A program made the translations under genes and the position numbers. Positions 7,391-18,800 of a stretch of 64,000 nt of DNA are shown piece by piece (within the stretch, counting starts at the first letter, position 1; the number at the start of each line of letters is the position of its first letter). The stretch is taken from assembly GCA_016703765.1 (NCBI GenBank), contig JADJBL010000045.1, forward strand, positions 372,001 to 436,000, in the 5' to 3' direction. Below the pieces are notes generated by a model. The model saw only the letters and a program-made list of their open reading frames with translations, did no database searches and was not told where the DNA came from. Source of the DNA: Saprospirales bacterium (GTDB lineage Bacteria; Bacteroidota; Bacteroidia; Chitinophagales; Saprospiraceae).

Positions 7391-8824
7391 TTATTCCACC
7401 AGCGTAATCTTGAGCATATTGGTGCGGAAGCGGCGATGAAGGGGCATGGAGCCGACGTTGACGAGGTAGTCGCCGGGGAGGGCATGGCCGAGTCGTTTGA
7501 GGATGTCGGTGGCGTCCTGGATGGTTTCGTCGGTGGTGGTAAATTTATCGTAATAGAAGCCGCGCACGCCCCAGACCAGGTTGAGGGTGGCCAGCATGTG
7601 CATGCGGTCGGAGAAAATGATGATATCTGTTTGGGGGCGGTAGCTCGACACCTTGAAGGCCGTATAGCCGGAGCTCGTCATCCCGATGATGGCCTTGGCT
7701 TTGATCAGTTGGGCCGTGCGGGCCGCGTTGTAGCACACCACGTCGGAGAGGTAGGTGCGCGACTTGTCGGAGGGCTCTGCGTGGAAGCTCATGAAATGGT
7801 AATTCTTTTCCGCTTCCTCGATGATCTTGTTCATGGCCTCCACCACCTTGACCGGGTGCTTGCCCACGGAGGTTTCCCCGCTGAGCATGACGGCGTCGGC
7901 GCCATCGAGCACGGCGTTGGCCACATCGGTGACCTCTGCGCGGGAAGGAGTGAGCTGTTCGATCATGCTCTCCATCATCTGGGTGGCGACGATGACGGGC
8001 CGGGCGCGCTGCATACATTTGCGCACGATCTGCTTTTGGATGACGGGCAGTTGTTCGATCGGCATCTCGATGCCCAGGTCGCCTCGCGCGATCATGATCC
8101 CGTTGGTGGTTTTGATGATCTCGTCGATATTTTTGATGGCCTCCGGCTTTTCAATCTTGGCGATGACTTTAGCGGGGTGGTTTTTCGCCTCTATCCGCTT
8201 GATCAGGTCGCGAAGGTCTTTTGCGGAGCGCACGAAGGAGAGGGCGATCCAGTTGACCGGCTGGGTGAGGATGAAATCGAGGTCTATGAGGTCCTTTTTG
8301 GTGAGGCAGGGCAGGGAGACCTTGGTATTGGGGAGGTTGACGCCTTTATTGGAGGAGAGAATACCGCCGAAAACCACGCGGAGCACCACCTGGTCGGTTT
8401 TGTTGGTCTCCACCACTTCGAAGATCAGCTTCCCGTCGTCGAGGAGTACGCGTTCGCCGGGTTTGACGTCTCTGGCGAACTGGGGATAGCTCATATATAT
8501 GGCCTCCTTGGTGCCGATACATTCCTTGTTGATGAAGCGGACCAGATCGCCTTCTACCAGTTTGAGGGCGTTGTCTTTGATCTTGCCCACCCGGAGCTTG
8601 GGCCCCTGCAGGTCGGCCAGGATGCCGACGTGGAAGCCATGTTGATCGTTGATGCGGGTGATATGGTTGATCACCTCCTGGTGATCGGCGTGGGTACCGT
8701 GGGAAAAATTGAGGCGAAAAACGTCTACTCCCGCTTTGGCTAAATCGAACAAATTCTGGAAACTGCTGGAAGAGGGGCCTACGGTGGCTACGATCTTGGT
8801 ATTTTGATGTTTGAAAGCCTTCAT
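7391..8824 (-). CDS. pyk: Pyruvate kinase
   Basis: 477 residues from the ATG at 8822-8824 (MKAFKHQNTKIVATVGPSS). A further upstream start at 8866 would add a non-conserved 14-residue leader. Pyruvate kinase makes pyruvate and ATP from PEP and ADP in glycolysis. Family landmarks are IVATVGPSS, VFRLNFSHG, the catalytic Mg-binding segment MIARGDLGIEM, and VATQMMESMI. Length and motifs are normal. The gene is divergent from fabF across a 510-bp intergenic region that contains several hairpins. Confidence 0.97.
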   Translation of the reverse strand: MKAFKHQNTKIVATVGPSSSSFQNLFDLAKAGVDVFRLNFSHGTHADHQEVINHITRINDQHGFHVGILADLQGPKLRVGKIKDNALKLVEGDLVRFINKECIGTKEAIYMSYPQFARDVKPGERVLLDDGKLIFEVVETNKTDQVVLRVVFGGILSSNKGVNLPNTKVSLPCLTKKDLIDLDFILTQPVNWIALSFVRSAKDLRDLIKRIEAKNHPAKVIAKIEKPEAIKNIDEIIKTTNGIMIARGDLGIEMPIEQLPVIQKQIVRKCMQRARPVIVATQMMESMIEQLTPSRAEVTDVANAVLDGADAVMLSGETSVGKHPVKVVEAMNKIIEEAEKNYHFMSFHAEPSDKSRTYLSDVVCYNAARTAQLIKAKAIIGMTSSGYTAFKVSSYRPQTDIIIFSDRMHMLATLNLVWGVRGFYYDKFTTTDETIQDATDILKRLGHALPGDYLVNVGSMPLHRRFRTNMLKITLVE

Positions 8825-8859
8825 TAATAATGGGTCTGAACTAAGAATTAAATATATTT

Positions 8860-8900
8860 GAAGCAAGGACGGGCGGGCGAAGCCCGCCCGTCCTTGCTTC
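8860..8900. repeat. 41-bp perfect palindrome, 19-bp arms, GAA loop
   Basis: Arms 8860-8878 and 8882-8900 are perfectly complementary over 19 bp around the 3-nt loop GAA. The core is GGGCGGGC. It lies between the divergent pyk and fabF genes, so it is not placed to terminate either. Same dimensions as the palindromes at 21812 and 21853, and a related core to 35478. Confidence 0.9.
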
Positions 8901-9221
8901 TTGAAAGAAACCTTGTTTGAAAAACACTAAGTGTACTTTTTACATTAAATAAGAGGTAAATGTACGCCGATACCCGGTAATAACCAACAAGAAAGAGGAG
9001 ATAGTGGACCAAACGTCGCGAAAATGGCGGTCGGTGGCAAGTCCCGGCGTGGAAACAGGGGTAAAAAAGTTAAAAAATACTTTGGTTATCCTATGACTTA
9101 TCAGTTTCTTTGCGTGTTCGATTTTTTATAAGATCCAGACGGTTGGCGATGCCACAGCTTATCTGGAAGGACATTTCCAAGGTTGATTTTCCCAAGAATT
9201 GCCGGAAGGCAATTTCCCTTT

Positions 9222-9252
9222 CCACAAATTAGAGCAGGGCTCTAATTTGTGG
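9222..9252 (+). terminator. 14-bp hairpin upstream of fabF
   Basis: Perfect 14-bp arms (9222-9235 and 9239-9252) with loop AGG, followed by GTTTTTAATTT-like DNA. It resembles an intrinsic terminator or attenuator 83 bp before the fabF start. A smaller hairpin with loop GGAA sits just upstream at 9197-9214. Confidence 0.5.
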
Positions 9253-9334
9253 TTTTTAATTTATAGGGTATCTTGGAACGGATTTTGTCTGGCACATTAT
9301 TTGGTGGCCGTAAACCTGAAAACAACTGCAACGT

Positions 9335-10582
9335 ATGAAAAGGGTCGTCATTACTGGTTTGGGAGCTTTGACACCGATTGGAAACAACGTTCCTGCCTAT
9401 TTGAAAGGATTGCAGGAAGGGCTGAGCGGGGCCGGATGGATCACCAAATTTGACACAGCCCTATTCAAAACCAAGTTTGCCTGCGAGGTAAAAAATTTCG
9501 ACCCCGAGCAATTTATGGACCGCAAGGAGGTCCGCCACATGGACTATTTTACGGTGCTCGGTGTAGTAGCGGCGGATGAAGCCGTCAGGGACGCCGGTAT
9601 CGATCCCGAAAAAATAAACCCCGACCGGGTCGGCGTGATCCTCGGCACAGGTATCGGGGGGCTCAGAACCCTCGAGAACGAATATGAAGCTTACCTGAAA
9701 GGAGACGGCACGCCTAGGTTCAGCCCTTTCCTGATCCCCAAAATGATCGCCGATATTGCTCCCGGCCATATTTCCATAAAATACGGCTTCCGGGGCATAA
9801 ACTATACGACCGTCTCGGCCTGCGCCTCTTCCACCCATGCGCTGATGAACGCCTTCGACTACATCCGCCTCGGCCGCAACGACATCATCCTGGCCGGAGG
9901 GGCGGAGAGCACTATCACGCCGATGGGCGTGGGCGGGTTTAGCTCGATGAAAGCCCTTTCCACACGCAACGACGATATGAAAACCGCCTCCCGCCCCTTT
10001 GACCGCGACCGCGACGGCTTTGTGGTCGGGGAAGGCGCCGGCGTGCTCGTGCTCGAAGAACTGGAACACGCCATCCGGCGTGGCGCAAAAATCTATGGAG
10101 AGATCGTCGGCGCCGCCGCTACCGCAGACGCCCACCACATCACCGCCCCGCACCCCGAAGGGCTCGGCGCCCGCAAGGTGATGGAACTGGCCCTCCAGGA
10201 CGCCAAAATGAACCCGGAAGATATCGATTACATCAACGTTCACGGAACCTCTACCACGTTGGGGGATATTGCGGAAACCAAGGCCATCAAGCACATTTTT
10301 GGCGACAAAGCCTACGGTCTCCACATCAGCTCCACCAAATCCATGACCGGGCACTTGCTCGGGGCTGCCGGAGCGATAGAGGCCATTGCCGGCGTGCTGG
10401 CCATCAACCACAGTTTTGTGCCGCCGACTATCAACCATTTTACCGACGATCCGGATATCGACCCGAGGTTGAACCTGACCTTTAACGAAGCTCAGGGTAA
10501 AAAAGTCCGGGCCTTCCTCAGCAACACGTTCGGCTTTGGAGGTCATAACTCGTCGATCATTGTGAAAAAGTTTGAAGGTTAA
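9335..10582 (+). CDS. fabF: Beta-ketoacyl-ACP synthase II
   Basis: 415 residues, the normal FabF length. It condenses malonyl-ACP with acyl-ACP in fatty acid elongation. The N-terminus MKRVVITGLGALTPIGNNV is typical. The catalytic triad is visible: Cys in VSACASSTHALMNA, His in NVHGTSTTLGD, and His in KSMTGHLLGAAGAIEA. The C-terminal NTFGFGGHNSS motif is intact. The rnc gene follows 181 bp downstream in the same direction, an arrangement common in bacteria. Confidence 0.97.
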   Translation: MKRVVITGLGALTPIGNNVPAYLKGLQEGLSGAGWITKFDTALFKTKFACEVKNFDPEQFMDRKEVRHMDYFTVLGVVAADEAVRDAGIDPEKINPDRVGVILGTGIGGLRTLENEYEAYLKGDGTPRFSPFLIPKMIADIAPGHISIKYGFRGINYTTVSACASSTHALMNAFDYIRLGRNDIILAGGAESTITPMGVGGFSSMKALSTRNDDMKTASRPFDRDRDGFVVGEGAGVLVLEELEHAIRRGAKIYGEIVGAAATADAHHITAPHPEGLGARKVMELALQDAKMNPEDIDYINVHGTSTTLGDIAETKAIKHIFGDKAYGLHISSTKSMTGHLLGAAGAIEAIAGVLAINHSFVPPTINHFTDDPDIDPRLNLTFNEAQGKKVRAFLSNTFGFGGHNSSIIVKKFEG

Positions 10583-10614
10583 GGAAGAAGACCCTTTCAA
10601 AACTCCCCTTACGA

Positions 10615-10644
10615 GTTGGAAATGCCGCTTTTAACATTTCCAAC
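10615..10644 (+). terminator. Hairpin in fabF-rnc gap
   Basis: A 10-bp perfect stem (10615-10624 with 10635-10644) encloses a 10-nt loop. A second, GC-rich hairpin-forming stretch (about 10709-10730) lies closer to rnc. The first may end fabF transcription; no long T-run follows it. Confidence 0.4.
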
Positions 10645-10751
10645 CCGCAAACGAGCCGGATATCCTCCCTCCTTTTTCTTTCAAACTTGCTTTATACCTG
10701 TCGGATACAACCCGCTCCTGTCGCAGGAGGGGCCTTGTGTTGTTTCAAAAA

Positions 10752-10758
10752 AAGGAGG
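10752..10758 (+). promoter_or_regulatory. Shine-Dalgarno of rnc
   Basis: AAGGAGG lies 5 nt before the TTG at 10764. Bacteroidota genes rarely show so full a Shine-Dalgarno, so it strongly marks the start. Confidence 0.7.
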
Positions 10759-10763
10759 TTATC

Positions 10764-11510
10764 TTGAACGCAGTCTTTAAGATCTACAACTACTACATTT
10801 CCAAAGACAAAGACCTGGCCAAGCAATTGAGGCCCCTGCTGGGATTTGTCCCGTCCAATCTCTCCGTCTTCAAACTCGCTTTCGCCCACAAGTCCACCCA
10901 ATCGGAAAAAGCCTTTCCGCTCCAAAACAACGAGCGTCTGGAATACCTGGGCGATGCGGTGTTGGGCACGATCGTCGCAGAATACCTGTTCAAGAAATAC
11001 CCAAACGCCGACGAGGGTTTTCTGACGAAGATGCGCTCGAAGATCGTCAAACGCAAATCCCTCAACAAAGTCGGAGAGAAAATGGGCCTGGACCACTTCC
11101 TCGGCGAATACAACCCGACCCGGCTGAGCCGCTCCATGCTGGGAAATGCGGTCGAGGCGCTGGTCGGCGCCGTCTACCTCGATCTGGGCTACGAACCAAC
11201 CCAGCGCTTCGTCATCCGCAAGATCCTGCGCAACTATGTGGATGTCCACGAGCTGGAAAGCTTCGACGACAACTACAAGAGCCAGCTCCTCGAATGGTGC
11301 CAGAAGAATGGACAAACCGTCAATTACAAGCTCATCGCCCGATATAAGTTCGATAAACGCGACCGCTTCAAGGTCGCCGTCATGATCGACGGCAACAAGG
11401 TCGCCATGGCCGAGGACTTCAACAAGAAAAGCGCCGAACAGCTGGCGTCCGAAAAAGCCATGCAGTTATTGGGCATTTTGGCGGAAGAGCCGGACGAGGA
11501 AGAAGACTAG
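10764..11510 (+). CDS. rnc: Ribonuclease III
   Basis: 248 residues from a TTG at 10764. RNase III cleaves double-stranded RNA in rRNA and mRNA processing. The catalytic signature NNERLEYLGDAVLGTIVAEY and the second acidic region MLGNAVEALVGAVYLDLGY are present. The C-terminal dsRNA-binding domain (from about residue 170) includes DNYKSQLLEWCQKNG and SAEQLASEKAMQLL. An unusually good Shine-Dalgarno AAGGAGG (10752-10758) sits 5 nt before the TTG, which decides this start over the upstream GTG at 10737. The N-terminus LNAVFKIYNYYISKDKDL then fits Bacteroidota RNase III proteins. Confidence 0.94.
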   Translation: MNAVFKIYNYYISKDKDLAKQLRPLLGFVPSNLSVFKLAFAHKSTQSEKAFPLQNNERLEYLGDAVLGTIVAEYLFKKYPNADEGFLTKMRSKIVKRKSLNKVGEKMGLDHFLGEYNPTRLSRSMLGNAVEALVGAVYLDLGYEPTQRFVIRKILRNYVDVHELESFDDNYKSQLLEWCQKNGQTVNYKLIARYKFDKRDRFKVAVMIDGNKVAMAEDFNKKSAEQLASEKAMQLLGILAEEPDEEED

Positions 11511-11774
11511 ACAAAAATGTTTCCGGACATCCCCCTTGACCCGTTTGTAAAATATCTGTACTTTGCCCCCGGGTTTGAGATTCGGTAGAAATACCGGATA
11601 CCATTTCCAAAAACCAATCTGAGAAGCACATCGGAATCTTTTTTTCAACCGTGGGGAAATGGTTGGGGAAAAGGTTGCATTTACACCCCCCTGTTTTGAC
11701 AAGCATTGCTGACGGATCCTTCTTGGGCGCCAAGAAGAAGAAAACCGATTTTGTGTTGAACAAATTAGGATCCC

Positions 11775-12437
11775 ATGCAACAAAACTTTACAAAGGTATT
11801 TATCGCAGACGACCATCCGATTGTGGCAATCGGCCTGAAGAGCATTATAGACAGGCTCTCGGGAATGGCTTTTGCCGGACACGCAAATAACGGGGACGAG
11901 CTTTTTAAGGCCCTCCCCGATGTGCGGCCGGATATCCTCCTCCTCGACCTCAATATGCCCGGGAACGACTTTTACAGGAATATTGACCTGATCAAAAGAG
12001 ACCACCCGAAGACGAAGATTATCGTTTTCACAGCCTACGACGCCCCCGAGCTCATTAAATCCCTTTTCGAAACCGGCGTGCATGGGTTCCTGCTCAAAAC
12101 TGCCACCGCCGTCGAAATCGGAAAAGCCATCGAAGCCGTCGTCAACGGCCAGGCCTACTCCCATGTGCGCGACCGCTGCTCCCAACCCCCCTCCGACGAA
12201 TCGCCCGGTCCCACCGACCTCCTCAAAGACAGCTTCCGCAAGCGCCTCCTGCTCTCCCGCCGCGAACAGGAGATCCTCGTGCTCATCAGCAAAGGCCTGA
12301 CGAGCCAGCTCATCGGCAAACACCTCTTTATCAGCAAATTTACCGTCGAAACGCACCGGAAAAACATCCTCCGCAAGCTGGAGCTCAACTCCAGCACGGA
12401 GTTGGTGAAGTTTGCCATTCAGCAAGGACTTGTATAG
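11775..12437 (+). CDS. NarL/LuxR-family response regulator (orphan)
   Basis: 220 residues. The receiver domain (1-120) has FIADDHP, the phospho-acceptor Asp in DILLLDLNMPG, a Thr in IIVFTAYD and the Lys in GFLLKTATAVE. The C-terminal LuxR-type helix-turn-helix (about 155-215) reads LLSRREQEILVLISKGLTSQ and SKFTVETHRKNILRKLEL. It should activate or repress promoters when phosphorylated. No histidine kinase lies nearby. A 264-bp leader precedes it; TTGACC-17 bp-TACTTTG at about 11547-11570 is a possible promoter, implying a 200-nt leader. Confidence 0.93.
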   Translation: MQQNFTKVFIADDHPIVAIGLKSIIDRLSGMAFAGHANNGDELFKALPDVRPDILLLDLNMPGNDFYRNIDLIKRDHPKTKIIVFTAYDAPELIKSLFETGVHGFLLKTATAVEIGKAIEAVVNGQAYSHVRDRCSQPPSDESPGPTDLLKDSFRKRLLLSRREQEILVLISKGLTSQLIGKHLFISKFTVETHRKNILRKLELNSSTELVKFAIQQGLV

Positions 12438-12511
12438 GTTTAAGGTAATGAGTTATTAAGGTAATAAGTTATTGATATTTAATAACTTATTACCTTAATA
12501 ACTTAATAACC
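12438..12511. repeat. AT-rich octamer-word hairpin between convergent genes
   Basis: The arms about 12443-12473 and 12481-12511 pair well around a 7-nt loop (GATATTT), with the inner 15 bp perfect. Each arm is a run of 8-bp words of the AGGTAATR/AGTTATTA type. It begins at the stop of the response regulator and overlaps the last codons of the flavoprotein gene, so it probably acts as a bidirectional terminator. Confidence 0.85.
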
Positions 12512-13737
12512 AGTTTAACCCAAAACATCGGATTCACAAGTTGCTTCCGCAACTCCATATCCGTATACATCCGGGAGATGAGCTCGATCAGCCAACGGTG
12601 GCGGGTGATCCACCTGGCCAGCAGATTGGTGAGCCAGGGGTAGCGAAGCATGCGCTGGAGCTGGTAGCTGAGTTTCATTTCACTGCCCAATACCCTCGCC
12701 ACCCGTTTGTCGTAGTCCTTGAGGAAACCGGCGGAAAAATCTCCTTTTTCCAGACATTTTTGGGCCTGCTCCGCGGCGATGAATCCGCTATACATCGCGT
12801 TTCCAATGCCCTCTCCAGTGAGAGGGTCGATCAGGTGTCCGGCGTCGCCGAGCAGCATGTATCCGTCGCCTGAAATGGGCCGTAGCCGGGAGCCGAGCGG
12901 CAGGCCGTAGCCTTCCAGGCGGCTTTCCATGGTGGCGCCGGCAAAGCGTTGGGCGAGGATGGGGTGTTCTTTCACGATCTGTAGGAAGGCCTCCCGCAGA
13001 TTTACCTTTCTTTTTTTGATGTAATCGCTGCGCAGCCCCAGGCCCACATTGGCGTAGCCGTTAGGAAGGGGGAATATCCAGAAATAACCCGGGTTGACCT
13101 CTTTGATAAAATGCAGCTCGATAAATTGCTCGGGGTGAGGAGGATGCACGTTTTTGAAGTAGGCCCGCACGGCCCCTGCATGGTGGCGCAGGTCTTTCTC
13201 CAGACCCGCATGCTTACGGGAGAATTGCGAGTTTGCTCCATCGGCAACCAAAAGCAGGCGGGCCCGAACCTGGAAGTTCCCCGTCTCGTCGGAGATCAGC
13301 CAGCCTTCCGGAATCCTTTCATAGCGGTCGATCCGGATGCCTTGCTGGAAGGAAATGGAATCCGACCGGAGCACTTTTTCGATGAGCAGGTGGTCGAAAT
13401 CCATGCGCCGGGAGACGAAGCCCGGGGCGGGCTCCTGTTCCTTGTCGTAGGGAAATTTGAAGGGGATGTCGACCATCGTGCCGTTGGGGGCTGAAAACTG
13501 GATTCCCCAGACCCCCGTCTGCCGATCGGTGCTTTCGCGAAACCTATCCATGAACTCCGGATCCAGGCGATTGAGCAGGGTCGCGGCTTTGCCGCTGATG
13601 GCGTCGCCGCAGATCTTGTCGCGCGGGAACACCGCCTGGTCGATCAGCACGCAGGGAATGCCCAGGGAGTGGAGTTTCAGCGCCGCTCCGGCGCCGCCAG
13701 GGCCTGCGCCGACGATGGCAATATCGGTTTGAAGCAT
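12490..13737 (-). CDS. Geranylgeranyl-reductase-family FAD-dependent oxidoreductase
   Basis: 415 residues from the ATG at 13735-13737. The N-terminal Rossmann motif IAIVGAGPGGAGAAL binds FAD. RDKICGDAISGKAATLL and the second FAD motif MLLGDAGHLIDPLTGEGIGN are typical of the geranylgeranyl-reductase/UbiH-like group. Members reduce isoprenoid chains or oxidise small aromatic substrates; the substrate here is unknown. An in-frame upstream GTG (13767) is less likely because a TATATTTG box lies between it and the ATG. The 3' end reads through part of an octamer-word hairpin. Confidence 0.88.
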   Translation of the reverse strand: MLQTDIAIVGAGPGGAGAALKLHSLGIPCVLIDQAVFPRDKICGDAISGKAATLLNRLDPEFMDRFRESTDRQTGVWGIQFSAPNGTMVDIPFKFPYDKEQEPAPGFVSRRMDFDHLLIEKVLRSDSISFQQGIRIDRYERIPEGWLISDETGNFQVRARLLLVADGANSQFSRKHAGLEKDLRHHAGAVRAYFKNVHPPHPEQFIELHFIKEVNPGYFWIFPLPNGYANVGLGLRSDYIKKRKVNLREAFLQIVKEHPILAQRFAGATMESRLEGYGLPLGSRLRPISGDGYMLLGDAGHLIDPLTGEGIGNAMYSGFIAAEQAQKCLEKGDFSAGFLKDYDKRVARVLGSEMKLSYQLQRMLRYPWLTNLLARWITRHRWLIELISRMYTDMELRKQLVNPMFWVKLVIKLLR

Positions 13738-13740
13738 GGG

Positions 13741-13748
13741 CAAATATA
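13741..13748 (-). promoter_or_regulatory. Predicted -7 box directly abutting the flavoprotein ATG
   Basis: Minus strand TATATTTG, 3 nt upstream of the ATG at 13737. If used, the RNA would start at or near the first codon, giving a leaderless or almost leaderless mRNA. Confidence 0.45.
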
Positions 13749-13760
13749 CTCTAAGTTCCT

Positions 13761-13793
13761 TAGTCACCCGGTGACTGAGTCACCGGGTGACTA
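13761..13793. repeat. Nested palindrome of AGTCACC/GGTGACT words
   Basis: A perfect 16-bp inverted repeat (13761-13776, 13778-13793) with a 1-nt spacer. Each arm is itself a 7-bp palindrome around one C. The word GGTGACT is the same as in the arrays around the four-helix-bundle gene. It lies between the divergent flavoprotein and glgE promoters, so it may be an operator or a remnant repeat rather than a terminator. Confidence 0.85.
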
Positions 13794-13819
13794 GTGGGAA
13801 AAAAATTCTACAAAACCTT

Positions 13820-13827
13820 TACCTTTG
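13820..13827 (+). promoter_or_regulatory. Predicted -7 box (TACCTTTG) for glgE
   Basis: An exact TAnnTTTG match. The resulting leader of about 70 nt decides in favour of the glgE ATG at 13903 over an in-frame start at 13825 that overlaps the box. Confidence 0.6.
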
Positions 13828-13902
13828 AGCTTTCCCAACTTTCCTTCATTTCGATATTTTTACTTTCCTACATTTCCGGAACACGAAAAACGGCACACTA
13901 AA

Positions 13903-15849
<1,947 letters not shown>

Positions 15850-15863
15850 AACCATAAATTATT

Positions 15864-18800
15864 ATGTGGTATAAAGACTGCATCATTTACTCCCTTCATA
15901 TCCGGTCCTTTTTCGATAGCAACAACAACGGGATCGGCGATATAAACGGCCTGATCCAAAAACTCGATTACCTGGAAGACCTGGGGGTGAACTGCGTTTC
16001 CCTCCTCCCGTTTTATCCCTCCCCCTCAAAGACGACGGATACGATATTTCGGATTATTGCGATGTGCACCCCGATGTGGGAGTCCTCGACGATTTCAGGC
16101 GCTTCCTCCAGGAGGCCCAAAAGCGCGGCATCCGGGTGATCATCGACCTGATCCTCAACCATACCTCCACTACCCACGAATGGTTTCAAAGGGCGCGGAA
16201 AGCGCCGGCCGGTTCGCCCATCCGCGAATTCTACGTCTGGAGCGATACCCCCGAGAAATTTCCCGAAGCGGAGATCCTCTTCAGCGACTACGAATCCTCC
16301 AACTGGGAATGGGACAACATGGCCAGGGCCTATTACCTGCACCGGTTCTATTCCCATCAGGCCGACCTGAACTACGACAATGAAAGGGTGCGCGACGAGA
16401 TCCGAAAAGTCGTCGATTTTTGGTTCGAACTGGGCGTCGACGGCATGAGGCTGAGCTCGATCCCCTTTCTCTTTCAACGGGAAGGCACCAACTGCGAAAA
16501 CCTCCCGGAGGTGCACGCCTATTTGCGGGAGCTGCGAACATACGTCGACAAGACCCACCCGGGCAAGGTGCTCATCGCCGAGACCAACCTGTGGCCCGAA
16601 GAGGCCGTCACCTATTTCGGAAAGGGCGACGAATGCCAGCTGAACTACTACTTCCCGCTCATGCCCCGCCTCTACATGGCGCTGCAGACGGAAGACCGTT
16701 ATCCGGTCATCGATATCCTGGAACAAACACCCGCCCTGCCCGAAAACAGCCAGTGGCTCCTCTTCCTCCGCAACCACGACGACCTCACCCTGACCATGGT
16801 CACGGAGGAAGAGCGGGACTATCTCAATAAGGTCTTTGCCCAGGATCACGGCGCCAAAGTCAACAAGGGAATCCGCCGCCGCCTGGCGCCCCTGCTCGGC
16901 AACGACCGCCGGAAGATCGAACTGCTCAACAGCCTCCTGTTTTCCCTGCCCGGCACCCCCGTGATCTATTACGGTGACGAGATCGGTATGGGTGACAATA
17001 TCTACCTCGGCGACCGCAACGGGGTGCGCACCCCCATGCAATGGAACGCCGACCGGAATGCCGGTTTCTCGGGCGCCAACCCGCAGAAATTGTTCCTGCC
17101 CGTAATCCGCGACCCCCAGTACCGCTACGAGTCGGTCAACGTAGAGACGCAGCAGCACAACCCCTCCTCCCTGCTCTGGTGGATGAAAAACCTCATCGCC
17201 ATGCGCAAGCGGCTCCAGTCCTTTGCTTTTGGAAATATCCGCTTCCTGGAGTCGACCAACAGCAAAGTGCTGGCCTTCACCCGCTCACATGGGGGGGAGA
17301 CCATCCTGGTCGTGGCCAATTTGTCGAAATACTCCCAGGCCGTCGAGCTGGACCTGAAGAGTTTCCGGGGCGTGCGGCCCACCGAGATCTTCAGCCAAAA
17401 CAAGTTTATGGAGATCGGGGAGCACCCCTACGTATTTACGATGGGGCCCTACGGTTATTACTGGTTTTTGATGGAGGAAAGCGAGGCCGAACAACCCGTT
17501 CTGCGCGACCGGGCCATCGAAGAGCTGGTTGCCGAAGTGGAATGGCCCGAGTTTTTTGACACCTATACCGTCAAACGGGCCTTCGAAAAACGCATCCTCC
17601 CGGACTACCTCATGGCCATCCGCTGGTTTGGAGGGAAATCCAAAAATATCGTGTCGATCGACATCGACCGCTTCCCGTCCACCCAGATCGGAGCGGATAC
17701 GGCTTTTTTCCTCCATGTGGGTGTGCGCTACACCGACGGGCTGCCGGAAACCTATTTCCTCCCGACCCAATTCGTCACCCAGCCGGAGCGCATTCTCCAT
17801 TACCTCAAAAATGCGCCCCAGGGAGTGGTCTGCTATCTGAAAACCCCTACCGCCGAAGGGATCATTGTCGACGCCATTTACGAGGAACCCTTCCGGAACG
17901 ACCTCTTCCTGCGCATGAAGACCAACTCGCTCCTCCCCGTTTCCAACGGCGCCCTCCGCTTCGAAGCGGGCAAGGTGCTGGAGGAATTGAACGCCGAAAG
18001 AGAGGATATCAGCTCCGAGATCCTGAAGGCGGAGCAGAGCAACACCTCCGTGATTTACAACAACCAATTCTTCTTCAAAATCTACCGGAAACTCGATACG
18101 GACATCAACCCCGACCTGGAACTGGTCCGCTTCCTGTCGGAAAAAACCGATTTCCGCAACGCCCCCCGCTACGGCGGAGGCATTCAACTGGAGGACCACC
18201 AGCAGAAGAGCTTTACCATCCTGGGGCTTTTGCAGAACAAAATTCCGAACCAGGGCGAAGCCTGGACCATGATGCTCGAATCGCTCGACCGGTATTACGA
18301 AAAAGTGCTCACCAAAAGCGAGAAGACCGCAAAGGTTCCCGATCTGGTCAGCGCCGACCGGCTCTATTTCGAAAACATCCCGGAAACGCTCCAGAAATAC
18401 ATCAGCAGCGTCACGTATGAACGGGTCGTGTTGCTGGCCCAGCGCACGGCGGAAATGCACATCGCCCTGGCCTCCGACCAGGAGGATCCCGAATTTTGCC
18501 CCGAGCGGTTTACCCAAAACTACCAACGCTCGATCTACGCCGGCAACCGGAAGCTCGTCACCGAAAAGCTGAATGGACTGGCCCAGCGCCTGCCTTCCCT
18601 GCCTGCTCATATCGCCGCGGAGGCCAAACAGGCGCTCGATCTGCGCGACGAGATCATGGAGTGCTTTAGCGAGATCTACCAGAAAAAGATCAACGCCACC
18701 AAGACCCGGGTTCACGGCGACTACCACCTGGGCCAGGTTCTTTTCAACGGAAAGGATTTCTTCATCATCGACTTCGAGGGCGAGCCCCTGCATACCATCA

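Larger units (their letters stand above)
8825..9334. other. 510-bp divergent intergenic region with three hairpins
   Basis: No credible gene was seen between pyk and fabF. The region holds a 41-bp perfect palindrome (8860-8900), a small hairpin with 7-bp arms around GGAA (9197-9214), and a 14-bp perfect hairpin with loop AGG (9222-9252) followed by T-rich DNA. AT-rich DNA around 9070-9130 may hold a fabF promoter (for instance TACTTTGG near 9080), and TATCTTGG near 9270 is a one-mismatch -7 box. A separate acpP, often next to fabF, is not present here. Confidence 0.6.
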
